Source: Sphaerolaimus hirsutus
Taxonomy: Eukaryota; Nematoda; Chromadorea; Monhysterida; Sphaerolaimidae
Direction: 5' to 3'
Assembly (NCBI GenBank): GCA_964036195.1
Contig: CAXIWS010000359.1
Location: 18,917-82,916, forward strand
DNA length: 64,000 bases
Made by a program: the position numbers and the translations under genes. Below, piece after piece: positions 22,562 through 33,918 of this stretch. Within the stretch, counting starts at the first letter, position 1. Every line of letters starts with the position of its first letter. The notes below the pieces were generated by a model, which had not been told where the DNA came from, ran no database searches, and saw nothing but the letters and a program-made list of their open reading frames with translations.

Positions 22562-22693
22562 TTCATTGAATTTGCGCGGTGCGTGAAATAGAGGACATTA
22601 ATAATAGACTGAACAAAAAAACGGCGCGTGGAGTCAATGCAAAGATGAATAAGTGTAAAAGTTCACCGGTTCATAGAACATTTTGCGATCCGT

Positions 22694-22959
22694 AGTGGGT
22701 ATACAAACCTGTTAGAAATTTGCCATCTCTAACGGCATTTTTCTGTTTTTCAGAAATTTTGGCGTAAAATCGCATCTTATGTAAATATTTTTTCTGTTCT
22801 GTTTGCACGGAGCCAGCCGGAGGTACGACGGCTGAAAAAGCGAAGTGAAAACAGAACAGAAAAAATATTTACATAAGATGCGATTTTACGCCAAAATTTC
22901 TGAAAAACAGAAAAATGCCGTTAGAGATGGCAAATTTCTAACAGGTTTGTATACCCACT
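22694..22959. repeat. Foldback with AGT...ACT ends, possible Polinton terminus
   Basis: Two near-perfect ~105-bp inverted arms (22694-22800 and 22853-22959) surround a ~50-bp GC-richer loop. The outer ends are AGTGGGTATACAAACC and its complement ending ACCCACT. AGT/ACT termini are typical of Polintons, and this lies just outside the integrase. No 6-bp duplication flanks it, and no matching left end occurs in the window, so it may instead be an independent foldback element. Confidence 0.5.
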
Positions 22960-23079
22960 TATACTACTACGTATTTTGGGAGTAAAAGTAAATACGCTTT
23001 AACAACTATGCTGTGCAAGATATTTGCGCTGAACCAGCCTTAGCGTCTAGCTAGCATTGAAAAAATATTTAGAGATACC

Positions 23080-23410
23080 GTATTTGCTTGAATAGTTCCC
23101 CCCCCCCTTGAATAATTCCCCCCTCGAATAATCCCCCCTGTAAGACGAGTGAGGAAATAATAATTCCCCCCTTGAATAATCCCCCCTTTAAAGATTTGAT
23201 TAATTTGTTGTACTTAATTTTAACAAAAATGTCACGTTATTGTGTTTATAAAGCATATTTTGTGAAACGAGTTGATAGAAACATGCTTGAAAATTTTGAC
23301 GGAATAATAATTCCATCTTGAATAATTCCCCCCCTCGAATAGTTCCCCCCTAAAAAATGTCTGACGAAATAATAATCCCCCAGGGAAATTTTTCAAGCAA
23401 ATACGGTATA
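23080..23410. repeat. C-rich CGTATTTGCTTGAATAA-type dispersed repeat
   Basis: Repeated TTGAATAATTCCCCCC and CTCGAATAATCCCCCC blocks, ending with GCAAATACGGTA. Related blocks occur at about 500-560, 1280, 1660, 3880-3960 and 26400. It looks like a dispersed non-coding repeat of the host genome. Confidence 0.6.
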
Positions 23411-26400
23411 TATTTTGAACTGAAGGCTTATTTCACACACCAATCTCACAAATGGCTGCCTTTGAATTCGTACATTTAGCAATGGAGTAAGAGTTTGGTG
23501 TGCTCTTTTTCACAGCACATCCCTTCGATGTCAATGCATTCTCGTCTGGTTTCCCATCCAACCAGGGGAGGTAGTTGTCTGCAGGAAAGTGGCAAACTTT
23601 GCATTATGCATTTGCACAACTTTAAAAATGAGGGCATCTGCATCAACTTTGGAATCAATTTTTTGTTTACAATGCCGTATCCCCAGTTGTTTTTGTGTGT
23701 GATATGGAGCTGATACTTAAGAGGTATAAATATACCATGGTGTTAGAATACAAGAATCACAACAAGCCAACGAGTCAATAGCTATCCAAGCCCACGCACC
23801 AGTGACACCATGCAATTGCACATTTCCGGACACGGCGGGTAGATAAAACTTTCGATTTTGGTGATCGAGCCAGTGCCAGCCTTGGTGCGCCCCAGCCGCC
23901 CCTGGATCTCGGTGCAGCCCGATCCACCACTTCCATGCGCCGCCTATCTGCGTGCAATGGAATTTTTTTTTGCATTTTTAAACACTTTTAAGAGACTTTT
24001 TGGGGAATTATTCAAGGGGAATTGTGATTTCATCAAAATCAAAGCATGTTTCTATTACCGTATTTATTCTAATAGAATGGCGTTGTTCTATTTTTTCCAC
24101 ATTTTGGTTACTTTCTGTCATGAGTCTGTGTATTCAGCTGTTTTTTGTCTATACAATTCAGAGATGTTTTTTACGACACCACTTTCCCTATCACTCCACT
24201 TCACCACCCGCTTGTCTCTGGTGTGCACTGCACTGGGCCCGGAGGTCCAGAAAATGATGCCATTTGTAAGTTTTAAGGGAATGTGTCCGAAGACAGTTGT
24301 TTTTGCAAGACGTGCAGTGATCCACGCAGGGATAACGCTGTCCTGTTTCTCGTGGCACGCACAGTGCTGACACTAGCACAAGCAGCACAGTAATTAGAGC
24401 GGTTTGTTAATTAGCAAACTAAGGGAAAAGCAGTTAGTATTACTACTCAAGGGGGGTCCAAGTTGAGTTGAGAAGAGAGTTTATTTTTAGGTGATGGAAG
24501 AACACTAGCAGCAGAGTAGAAGCAAATTCAATTTTTGTTGAAAGTCAAAAGATTGTCTAAAAACAACAATTCAGCTACTTATAAGGTGAAGTTAAGTACC
24601 ATAATCGACGTGAATAAAAAGGCTAAAAAAGTATAATATCAGAAAAAGGCACTAGATCACTTCCAACTCAAATTAGCACTTAATAAAATCGTAAGGTACA
24701 AACGGTGATAAAAAGCGTAATTAATTAGATCAGCCAATTGTGCGGTAACAATTAAATACAATTTGTGATTTCACATATTAGCTTCATGCGACATGGGGCT
24801 TACTTCAAGGAATGATAAATGTACAAGAAACAATTAACCACTTCCATAATTACCTACAACTTCCTACTTAACTTTATACAACCTAAAATACTTAACAGCG
24901 CAGTGCAATGCATATTTACAAAAGCAGGAGAGAATAAAATAAAACCAAGGTAGGCATGAAGTCATGAATTCATAGGAAATCATAGGAAATCATAGGAAAT
25001 CAACTTGACTGTATCAGACAATTAACGCAAGCTTACAATTAATACTAATTAATTAACCTGCTAAATATGACTGATTAAGCTCATGGAAATGAAAGACATT
25101 GGCGTGAAACAATATTTACAGCATTTTCTACATGTCAGGTGGAAACTTTTTACAAGGGGTTTGTATTCAAGAGTTACGGTAGCTAGCAGAATGCTCGCGG
25201 GCGCAGGTGCTTATCACCCTCAACGCCGCAACACATTATTGTGACTATCTGGTCAGCTCAGCTCAGCTCGTGATCAGAAGCTGTTTCTACCACCCACCAA
25301 TACTAGATGACACTGCCGACAATCTAGTCAATGTGGGGAGAAACTCAGAACAGTATTTATTTTGATACGCTTCAGTGAAATTCATTGTTCCGGGCTTCTG
25401 GTCGCCACCTACCATCAGTCGCAGTCTCCACCTCTGCCCAAAGATAAGTAAAGAGTGGAATGAGCATTTGGCTGCCCAGAGAGTCACAACACTGTGCCGA
25501 CAACTTCAAGGGCGTCCGCATGCCGCGCCGAGGCATTCTAAAGTGAAAATGTGAAATTCCCCTCTCACCTTGTGCCACATGGAATGTAGTTTATTTTTGG
25601 GCTAGTGATAACTTAGCTAGTCTTTGATTGGATTAGAACATGTTAATGCGAAAAGTTAATGGGGGGTAGGGAAACGAAAATGTGCAGAACACTACAACTG
25701 GGAAAACATGCGGAGCCAGTGTAGTGATCAATCTTGCTGTGCAGTGCTCTATCGGGGCGTAGCGCAGCTCACTGAATGGCTGCGTGTTGCCATGCAGGCC
25801 CCGTAGACTACAAAAAGTCGCCAAAATACCTGATGGGATTTATTCGAGTTTTAGTTTACAAAATACCTTGTAGTTTACATTATGTGAATTGTTATTGCAT
25901 TTGTTTGTCTAAATCGTGGGGTGGTGTTATCCCATCGTTAAAATGCTCTTACACTTGTTATTCTATTGGAGGCTGCTGTCGTTCAATTTTTTGCGTCAAA
26001 CTTTTTCACAGTATTTTCATTTGAACATAGTATTTTTAGTGAGACATGAGCGACATTTGAATGTCAGAGCATCAATTTAAACGAAACCAAATGTGAAAAC
26101 AACACCTATATCATAGTTCTGAACACCCTTGATGCTCTCACCAACAATTTTTCAAATATATTTGTGTTTTGGCACTCTTACAAAGTAATTTCTACCTGTC
26201 ATTCTATTGGAGGTGCCTTTATATTGGAGACTGCCATTTTATTCTCTTCGTGGGTGTAAAAAAGCGCCAAAAGTGTTCTATTGAGGTATGCCGTTCTATT
26301 AGAAGAAATGCGTTAAGTCATTTTGTAAAACACCATAACATGCTACTTTCCTCTAAAAAAGTCTAATAGCATAACAAATAGATAAAATGGTTGGAATTAG

Positions 26401-27084
26401 AGGGGGAATTATTTCGATGGAGGATCATCGTTTCCTCACTCGTCTAACACTGGGGATTTATTCGAGTGTGAATAATCCACCAAATACAACACATCTACCA
26501 AAACTTGCAACATTTGTAAAGAGAGCCCTAACTAAACCAACCAAAAAAGTGCCAGCCATTTGCGAAGCCTTGTAGCTGGCTGGCACTGCCAACCTTCCCA
26601 GACCCTTCAAATTGTTTTTGCATCCAGTGGAGTGTTGTTGGGCATGTGGATATTTCTCAGTGTGGTATATAAGACACGACTCCCCAGTGTACAGGGGAAG
26701 GGGTCAACAAAGTGAAACACTTTATGTTTATTTTAAGTGACCTGGTTGCATAGATTTGGAACTTGGCCAACTATTGAAATAGGAAACCAAATAAAAAGAG
26801 GGTCTTACAACAAAATGTTGAGGTGCATTTGCTTAGAAGGGGTCCCTCAACCCATGGACCAGCCATTGTTCAGTGATAAAACCTCTTTTTTGACATTTGA
26901 CATTTGGCATTAGATTTGACACCTTACAGAGTGCAGGACTGCCCCAGATTGAATTGAAAGAGCAGGTGCTCGGTCATAACGTGAGTGGAGGTCACTGATC
27001 GTTGAAACATGACAGTTACAGGCATAGGCTGCGCAAGGTCACAATTTGCGCCTGTGACATTCACATTAGCCAAAATTTTCCCCT
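23411..27084. other. Long gene-free stretch
   Basis: No exon chain I can defend. There are TATA-like sites (GGTATAAATATACC near 23721 and GGTATATAAG near 26665), but no convincing downstream gene. Small repeats: three ATAGGAAATC units near 24970-25000, and several TTCTATTGGAGG-type blocks at 25960-26300. The end of a diverged introner-like sequence (TTACAGAGTGCAGGACTGCCCCAG) lies near 26926-26950 without a clear left partner. Confidence 0.5.
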
Positions 27085-27284
27085 NNNNNNNNNNNNNNNN
27101 NNNNNNNNNNNNNNNNNNNNNNNNNNNNNNNNNNNNNNNNNNNNNNNNNNNNNNNNNNNNNNNNNNNNNNNNNNNNNNNNNNNNNNNNNNNNNNNNNNNN
27201 NNNNNNNNNNNNNNNNNNNNNNNNNNNNNNNNNNNNNNNNNNNNNNNNNNNNNNNNNNNNNNNNNNNNNNNNNNNNNNNNNNNN
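27085..27284. other. Assembly gap of 200 N
   Basis: A run of exactly 200 N, so the real gap length is probably unknown. Any reading frame across it is meaningless. Confidence 0.99.
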
Positions 27285-27299
27285 GTGACAACTTTTTAT

Positions 27300-27975
27300 C
27301 AGAGCCCTATGTGATGTTGACAGCCAGCCAAAAATTTTCGAAATCGCTATAAATATAATTGAAATGGGCTACAAATATGTAAATATATAACCATGTAAAT
27401 AGATGAAAATAGTGATTATATAGGTGAAAATTGGCAAAATGGAGCAAATCTTAGCGATTTTGAGCTAATTTTGAGATTTCATTCTCGTTTGTAAAGTCCG
27501 CGGACATTTCACCCTACAAAATCGGAGAGTTAGAATTCACTCGTGAATAGAGAGAACAACGAAACTTGTGTCCCACGCGGACGCTAGAAATTGAAAAAGA
27601 AAATCATTTTAAAAGAAAAATGGACGTTTCGCTGCGTCCGCGCGTGCCACGCCCTATAGTTATCTACATTTTCAACGTTGCTCGTAAAGAATTTGACCGT
27701 TCAAACTACCGTTTTACTGTTCAAACTATCGTTTTACCGTTCAAACTACCGTTTCTGTTTTTATTTTATTTTTCATTCGTTGGCTCCGTTCCAACAAAAG
27801 AGAACTTGGCAGCCGGCCAAAATTTCGAAATCCGCTATTAATATGAATAAAATAGGCTCACAATAGCTATATAACCATGTATATAAACAAAAATAGCGAT
27901 TATGAAGGTGGAAATTGGCAAAGCGAAGGTAATTTTAACGATTTTTAGCTAACTTTCAGTTTTCACTCTCATTTG
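27300..27975. repeat. Diverged direct repeat of ~180 bp
   Basis: About 27318-27475 and 27805-27970 share CCAGCCAAAA/CCGGCCAAAA, ATATAACCATGTA, AGCGATT and ATTGGCAAA in the same order. Between them, TTCAAACTACCGTTTTAC repeats three times (27696-27755). No gene seen. Confidence 0.6.
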
Positions 27976-28336
27976 TATAATACGCAACTGGTAACTGGGA
28001 TAAGGGCCAAGTTTTCATAGGTGGCCCGATCTATTCCAATCGTTAAAATTTTGCGTCACAACTCACAATACCTAATGCCGTCATGTACTCTCCACTGGAG
28101 AGATTGACGCAAATGTTTGTAGGGCGATACGTCTGCCGACTTTACAATACACGCTTGTGAATGTCACAATGTGACAGTGAAATTTACGCTTGTGACACCA
28201 AAAACTCCGCTTGTGACATTCACAAGCGCACAAGCACTTCGCCGCCTATGGTTACAGGTTTACATAACCCACCTACAACTTTGATGTCGGGTAAAGTGAT
28301 GCAGTGCCGTATTTCTCTGTGTAAAGCACCCGGGTG

Positions 28337-29187
28337 TAGTGATGGAATGGCGCCATGGCGCTGGCGCCATTTGAGGGCGCCAAAGGGCGCCGCGCCATGG
28401 CGCCATTGGCGCTTGGCGCCATTTTTCTGTGGCGCCCTTGGCGCCTGGCGCCCACATTCTGAAAGGCGCCATGGCGCCCTTGGCGCCTGGCGCCCTTTTT
28501 CTGTGGCGCCTTTGGCGCCTGGCGACCTGCTTTAAAAGGGCGCCAAAAAGGCGCCAGCAGGGTTTCAAGGTGAGCGTTGTAATTATAAATGAAAAAAATG
28601 AACAACGCATCCGTGGATGATCTAAATTCGCCAAAAAATGGACAAAGTGGTTTGAGTGGGTGCGAATCTTTCGTCAAATGGTTCATAAGATGTGCCTGAC
28701 CGATCAGAAGACGAGAATGATGGACCACCGAAATTGCAAAATCATAAATCAATGGATTCAAATCGTTGCAATTCTGTTTTTGTCCATTTCAAGGGAACAT
28801 TGATTGAAAAAGTCTATTTGAAGTGAATGGATTGTTGTCTAATGACAATTTCCATTGTGTTTGAATTTGCCATGTGGATTTTTTATAAAAATATTCTGTT
28901 GCTAGTCTTGTTTTTGTTTATTAAATCCTGGAGAACGTGAATTAAGACGTAAATGCATGTACTAAAGTGCTGTAGAAGCATTTTTAGCACACACAGGGTG
29001 TTGTACGCACCTATTTATACTGGCGCCCTTGGCGCCTGGCGCCCTATTTGTCAAATGGCGCCATGGCGCCCTTGGCGCTTGGCGCCCTCTTTCCGTGGCG
29101 CCCCTGGCGCCTGGCGCCCACTTTCCGAATGGCGCCATGGCGCCGTTGGCGCCTGGCGCCCTTTTTTCTGGCGCTTTTCCATCACTA
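28337..29187. mobile_element. hAT-like non-autonomous element with exact 8-bp target duplication
   Basis: The ends TAGTGATGGAA and TTCCATCACTA are inverted, and the element is flanked by CCCGGGTG on both sides (28329-28336 and 29188-29195). Eight-base duplications and TAG.G-type ends are hallmarks of hAT transposons. Both subterminal regions are dense in GGCGCC and GGCGCCATGGCGCC. No transposase remains, so it depends on another copy. Confidence 0.9.
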
Positions 29188-29801
29188 CCCGGGTGCTATA
29201 CAAAATTGAGACCCTTTCCAGGAACTTTTTTCAAAACTTGTATAACACCTGGGTGTTCCGTCAGGGGGTGTTTTACATGGAAACACAAACTTGAGTGGTT
29301 AGATGTTTGTGTTGTTAGATGTTCTTTAAGTGAGTGCTTTCGTTTTCTATTTGTGCTGCACATTCCTACATATTTAGTCTTTTTTGGTTCCCAGCGTGCA
29401 GCAATTCAATGGAAAAATGAGTGCCGCGGAATTACTTGGTCCGACTGAAAAGTCCCCGGGCAGTGCTCGCCATCTGCGCTGGGGGTAAGCTACGGTCATA
29501 CAATTTTGACAGGTTAAGATAGGTGTTTTGAGTTTTCACCCAAAATTTTACCCCTCTAGCTCCACCCACTGCGGAACTGTGGGGGTTATAATTTCGGTCA
29601 TTTTGTACTGATGTACAAATGGTGTTCTAGCTCAATGCTGCTTTAACTTGTGATCAAGAAACTTTGGCTAGTGTAAGCCACCAGTGTTGGCAATGTGCCA
29701 GCACTAACCAAAATTAGCTTTGATATCATAAGCCTAGTCCATATTGTCATTACTGTCATCATTAGTACTCAGTACTGAAGTATAAAATATTTTGAGTAAA
29801 C

Positions 29802-30449
29802 ATAATTGAGGCGTCTACTTCTAAAAGTTGACAAGTCCAAAATATGAAAATTTCGAGTTAGGCTCGGAAACGTCATCTGGGGCTACTTCCTCACAATTTT
29901 TATCATTTTCCATAAAATTTTTGACCTCACATGCCCATATGGCAAAGTGCCAAATTTGTCATTTTTGGGGAAAAACGCAAAAACTTCGGGCAAAAATTCA
30001 ACAAGTCCACCTAGTTAAGTGCAAGAAGTCGACAAGTCCATCCCTCCGTTTCCTTTTTTATGGGCAAAAAAAGCAAGAAATGTGATATGTCCACCATGGA
30101 CAGCTACTTCCAAAAGTCGACAAGTGCATAAATTGCCCATAAGGCAGCCTCGGCCTCCCCGGGAACAAAAATGTTCTCTAGTGCAAGAAGTCGACAATTC
30201 CCTCCCAATAACAGTTTTGCTCTGACCGAATGGAAATTTATGGACACCCCATTTTTCACATAAAGGTTGAGAGCAGGGGCTGAAAATTTGACACTTTATT
30301 GTCAACATATGGAACTTGATGGAAAGCATGAGAGAGCCAAATTGGACACGCACCACGAGCCTGGAATTGGGTCCGAAACTTAAAATGCGATTTACTCAAA
30401 ATCACATTTTGTGGACTTGTCGACTTTTAGAAGTAGAGGCCTCAATTAT
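29802..30449. mobile_element. Miniature inverted-repeat element
   Basis: The ends ATAATTGAGGCGTCTACTTC and its near-complement (GAAGTAGAGGCCTCAATTAT) form 36-bp terminal repeats continuing into AAAAGTTGACAAGTCCA. The interior has several more AAGTCGACAAGT copies. The flanks may share AAC as a 3-bp duplication. No coding sequence. Confidence 0.7.
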
Positions 30450-30571
30450 AACGTGACATAGCCATAGGTTCTCTGTTCTGTTGCCCGAAATAAAGTACAA
30501 AAACCGATTGAAGGACTCAATCTTGATTGAATCGTTACCGGTACCGGTAGGTTTAGTGCCTGCTTCCAACC

Positions 30572-31386
30572 TAGTGATGGAAATAGCGCTAGAACGTTGA
30601 TGCCGAGCGCCAAAGCCAGGCCAGGTTTTTTCCAGAGTTGTGAAAGCGTATTTACGCTTAGCCGAAATACCCGGGTAAATGGGTATTTATACTTACGCAT
30701 ACGTTTACGCTTTCATAAAATACCCGTACCTTTATTACGCTTTCCCGGCCAAAATACCCGGGTACTCAAAAGTAAAAAAGCTATTCACATGGTCCGGTTT
30801 TACACTTTTGAAAAAGTGTAAAACCACGAAAAAAGAAAGTGAACAATACTGCGTACCAAATAAATATGACTGTGTGTGTGCACTGTGCAGTAAAGCACTG
30901 GAAATAGCAACACATGTACAAATTGTGTCCCAATATGAATGTCATGTTGACACTGTGTCTTGGCTTTAGATTAGAAATTTTGGGGTCAAAAATGGATTCC
31001 GACGACGATGTTGCTGCGTCAACAGCATGAGTTAGAAAATGAATCTGACTCAAGTGTTGCTGCCAATCAATTGCCATCAGCATCTAAGGGCAGGCTACCA
31101 AGTGGACGTCAGAAAAATGTTCCTGAGACTGAGAGCTTGATTTCGGAAGAATTCACTGAGAAAAACTGTCTTAAAGTTTTTTACGCTTACGCTTTTTCTA
31201 ACGTTTTCCTAGGTATTTTAATAATAACTTACGCTTTCTGTAGCCATGCTCAAAATTTGAAAAGTTTTATTACGCTTACACTTACGCTTTCCAAAAATAC
31301 CAGTATTTTAACAACTCTGGTTTTATCCTGTCGCCATGCAAAATAGGACCAACCGTCAAAAGCGCCGTGGCGCTTTTCCATCACTA
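30572..31386. mobile_element. Second hAT-like non-autonomous element of the same family
   Basis: The ends are TAGTGATGGAAATAGCGC and GCGCTTTTCCATCACTA, flanked by TTCCAACC at 30564-30571 and 31387-31394 (exact 8-bp duplication). The ends match the element at 28337, but the interior differs: it is rich in TTACGCTTTC and similar words. Confidence 0.9.
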
Positions 31387-32017
31387 TTCCAACCTGTGCC
31401 TTTGCAACCATTTCACAAAAAATAAGCAGGTCTTATTACTTTGGTGACCTATAAAAACCTTGTGGAACGCACTCCTGTCCAAGTGGTGTACACCGATGTA
31501 CAGTTGTACTCATAATCTGTGTTTTGCGGGTTTTTTGCAGTAAATTTTTTTTTGTGGCAGCTTAGGTATAATTGAATGGTTAAATATGGGGACCATTCAT
31601 GTTTGTAAAGATCTGTCAGGTGTGATGATTGCAACCCTCTGGAAAACAGTGTCTAATTCTTCAAGTTTTTTTTTCTTCAAAAGTTATGTAATTTAATTTT
31701 TTTGTATACTTTTTGAATATTTTAATTTTAAACTAGAATATTACTATTTAAAATTTTTCTGGTCAATTTTGAATGCCTCTTTCTTATCGTGCACCCTCCT
31801 AAGCCGTTCCTATTAGCTGTTACAACACACTTTTTTGATGTCATTCTAACGGTGTGGGTGGGACTGGTCCCCTAACTGAACTTACCTGCAGCTGTAGGGT
31901 TTTGCGAAAATATGATGTAATTGGCCACAATGAAAAACCAATAATGCCTCTGAGAAGTCATGCTAGAAAGCAGAATACCAGGGACTTTTTACCTGTGGGA
32001 CAAGTGGTTGTTAAGTC

Positions 32018-32429
32018 GGAATTACAGCTCAGCGGCGTTTGACGTGAAATGATGACGTCCTAAAATTGATTACATGAAATTGGACAAAGGTACAGGTGAA
32101 ATTTCAGAATTAGATAGTTCTAGTAATTGTGTGTAATGTCCCAAAATTTTTTTATCAAATAATCATTATTTAAGTAGTTATTAATTTAATGGCAAAATTT
32201 TTTGGTGACATAAAATGTTTGACGTGAAATGTTGAAGTAGACTGTAAATTTTGACATAAAATTCATAACTTATCAAATAATAATTACTTTCTTAATTTTT
32301 TAAGGACATTACACACAATTACTAGAACTATCAAATTCTGAAATTTCAACGCTATACCTATGTCTATTTTGATGTAATCAATTTTACAACGTCATCATTT
32401 CACATCAAATGCTGCTGAGCTGTAATTCC
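32018..32429. mobile_element. Foldback element with ~190-bp arms
   Basis: The two halves are inverted copies nearly to the centre: GGAATTACAGCTCAGC at the left end and GCTGAGCTGTAATTCC at the right, with GTGAAATGATGACGT and TAGTTCTAGTAATTGTGTGT inside the arms. No target duplication could be fixed, and there is no coding capacity. Confidence 0.8.
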
Positions 32430-32512
32430 AGTTTTATGTCTACTTCATTCCCAGTAATGATTGTGGTCACACAAGATAGTTTTCATGGTTCCGATTTGAA
32501 AACTCAATTTGA

Positions 32513-32945
32513 AACTGAATGGCGACGAGTCGCCATACAGTTTTCAAACATTGTAAATTTGCATTAAATTTTTCAAAAAGTGTAAACGTATGCATGCAAT
32601 GGTTTCCACAAGTCACATTTATTGTCTAAATTTAACATTTGTTGAACATTTTTGAAAACTGTACCGTGTCACATTGTGCCCACACACACTAGTTTTCCGC
32701 GTGACGCTTGGGAAAACTCAAATGGCGACATGTCGCCATTCAGTTTTCCCATCTTGCATGAAGTAAAATTTAGAGGTAAAAATAAATTTGTTTTGGTTTC
32801 GGCAAGTCACAATTTTTCCCAACATGAATGCAATAGGGGAAAACTGAATGGAAAATGTCGCCATGTGGTATGGCGACACTTGTTGAATGTCGCCATACCA
32901 CATGGCGACATGTCGCCATTGTCGCCAAATGTCGCCATGGACTGT
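32513..32945. repeat. Cluster of TGGCGACA/TGTCGCCA palindromes at the left end
   Basis: Perfect or near-perfect palindromes TGGCGACGAGTCGCCA (about 32519), TGGCGACATGTCGCCA (about 32723 and 32902) and further GTCGCCA copies at 32860-32940, each near AAACTGAATGG or CATTCAGTTTTC. The first lies outside the proposed terminal repeat, so the true boundary may be further left, or another copy abuts here. Confidence 0.6.
32678..32722 (+). repeat. Left terminal inverted repeat of the Harbinger-like element
   Basis: GCCCACACACACTAGTTTTC then CGCGTGAC, followed by GCTTGGGAAAACTCAA. Immediately inside is the 16-bp palindrome TGGCGACATGTCGCCA (about 32723-32738), a possible transposase-binding site. Confidence 0.7.
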
Positions 32946-33053
32946 ATAAGTCAGTTTTCGACATGTGAATGCAATATGTGAAAACTGAAAAACTTTGCTG
33001 TGTATGTGACTGCTGAACTGGCAAAAAACCACACAACCATTTTTGACATGCAG

Positions 33054-33143
33054 ACAGCCGATGAGGAGGAGGAGGAGGAGGAGAATGTCGATGTGAACCA
33101 AAGTGATGCCGTATCAACGCAGTTTAATCGAGGAAACTGTTGA
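33054..33143 (+). pseudogene. Orphan acidic terminal exon
   Basis: Preceded by a splice-acceptor-like ATGCAG, an open 30-codon stretch encodes a run of seven Glu followed by NVDVNQSDAVSTQFNRG and a TGA stop. Upstream exons are not visible. It may be the relic last exon of a gene lost when the element rearranged. Confidence 0.3.
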
Positions 33144-33783
33144 AATATGATTGTTTTTCGTTTTGGTTTTGTGTGTTTCTTTTACATTTCGTTAATGTTT
33201 CATGCGTGATATTTTCCATTTGTAAAATTATAATAAAAATACCATAGCAACATTTTTTTTCCATTTTACTTTTTACACATGACAGAAAGCTTACAGAGAA
33301 TACAACTGTAAAAAGAGAGCAATTGATGTATTTGTACTGTATCTAGCGAATTTATAAACTGTGAATAATGCCTTACAAAATGTAACCATGCACACCGAAA
33401 TCATCATCATGTAAATCAAAAATGGGATCAGAACGTTGAAATGGCAACAAAAACGTGAGAAAAAACGTGAGAAACAAAAACATGACTATTTGTATTTTGA
33501 CCATATATTTTGAGCTTTTCATAGCCGTAATTGTATTGCACAATAAAGTGAATGAGATTTGATAAGTGACAAATGCATTGAAAATGGACAAGTTTGTATG
33601 AAACTATATCAATGTTGAAACGAGATAGTTACTTACTTAATTATTGCACATAATTGACCTACTTAACACGAAAGTTGACCTACTTAAGTAAAATTGACCT
33701 ACTTAATTACTTCTAAGTACTTCAGAAACTACATACTAAACCAATTTTTAAACAAAATTCCAAATCAAAATCAACATGAGAGT

Positions 33784-33877
33784 GGCCATACACACAGTAC
33801 TTTTCACCATGACTTGTGTGAAAACTGCAATTGCATGCTAGTCATGGTGGAGAGTAGTGTGTGTAGGCACACTAAAT
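33784..33877. mobile_element. 94-bp miniature element sharing the Harbinger-like terminal motif
   Basis: The ends GTGGCCATACACACAGTAC and GTAGTGTGTGTAGGCAC are imperfect inverted copies, with CACCATGACT inside the left arm and AGTCATGGTG in the right. The GCCTACACACACTA core equals the terminal repeat of the large element, so this may be a small derivative. Confidence 0.55.
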
Positions 33878-33918
33878 TATTTCAAAAATATTAATTCATC
33901 ATTCTGACAACCGGCATC

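Noticed and set aside
23775-24388. Overlapping frames in 23.7-24.4 kb as a host gene
   Set aside because: No matching splice sites or recognisable domain; frames are short and overlap on both strands.
27002-27352. Open frames across the N run
   Set aside because: They are artefacts of unknown bases.
28260-29448. Long overlapping frames on both strands rich in Ala, Pro, Gly, Trp and Arg
   Set aside because: They come from GGCGCC-type repeats in a non-autonomous hAT element; the translated words are the repeat read in several frames.
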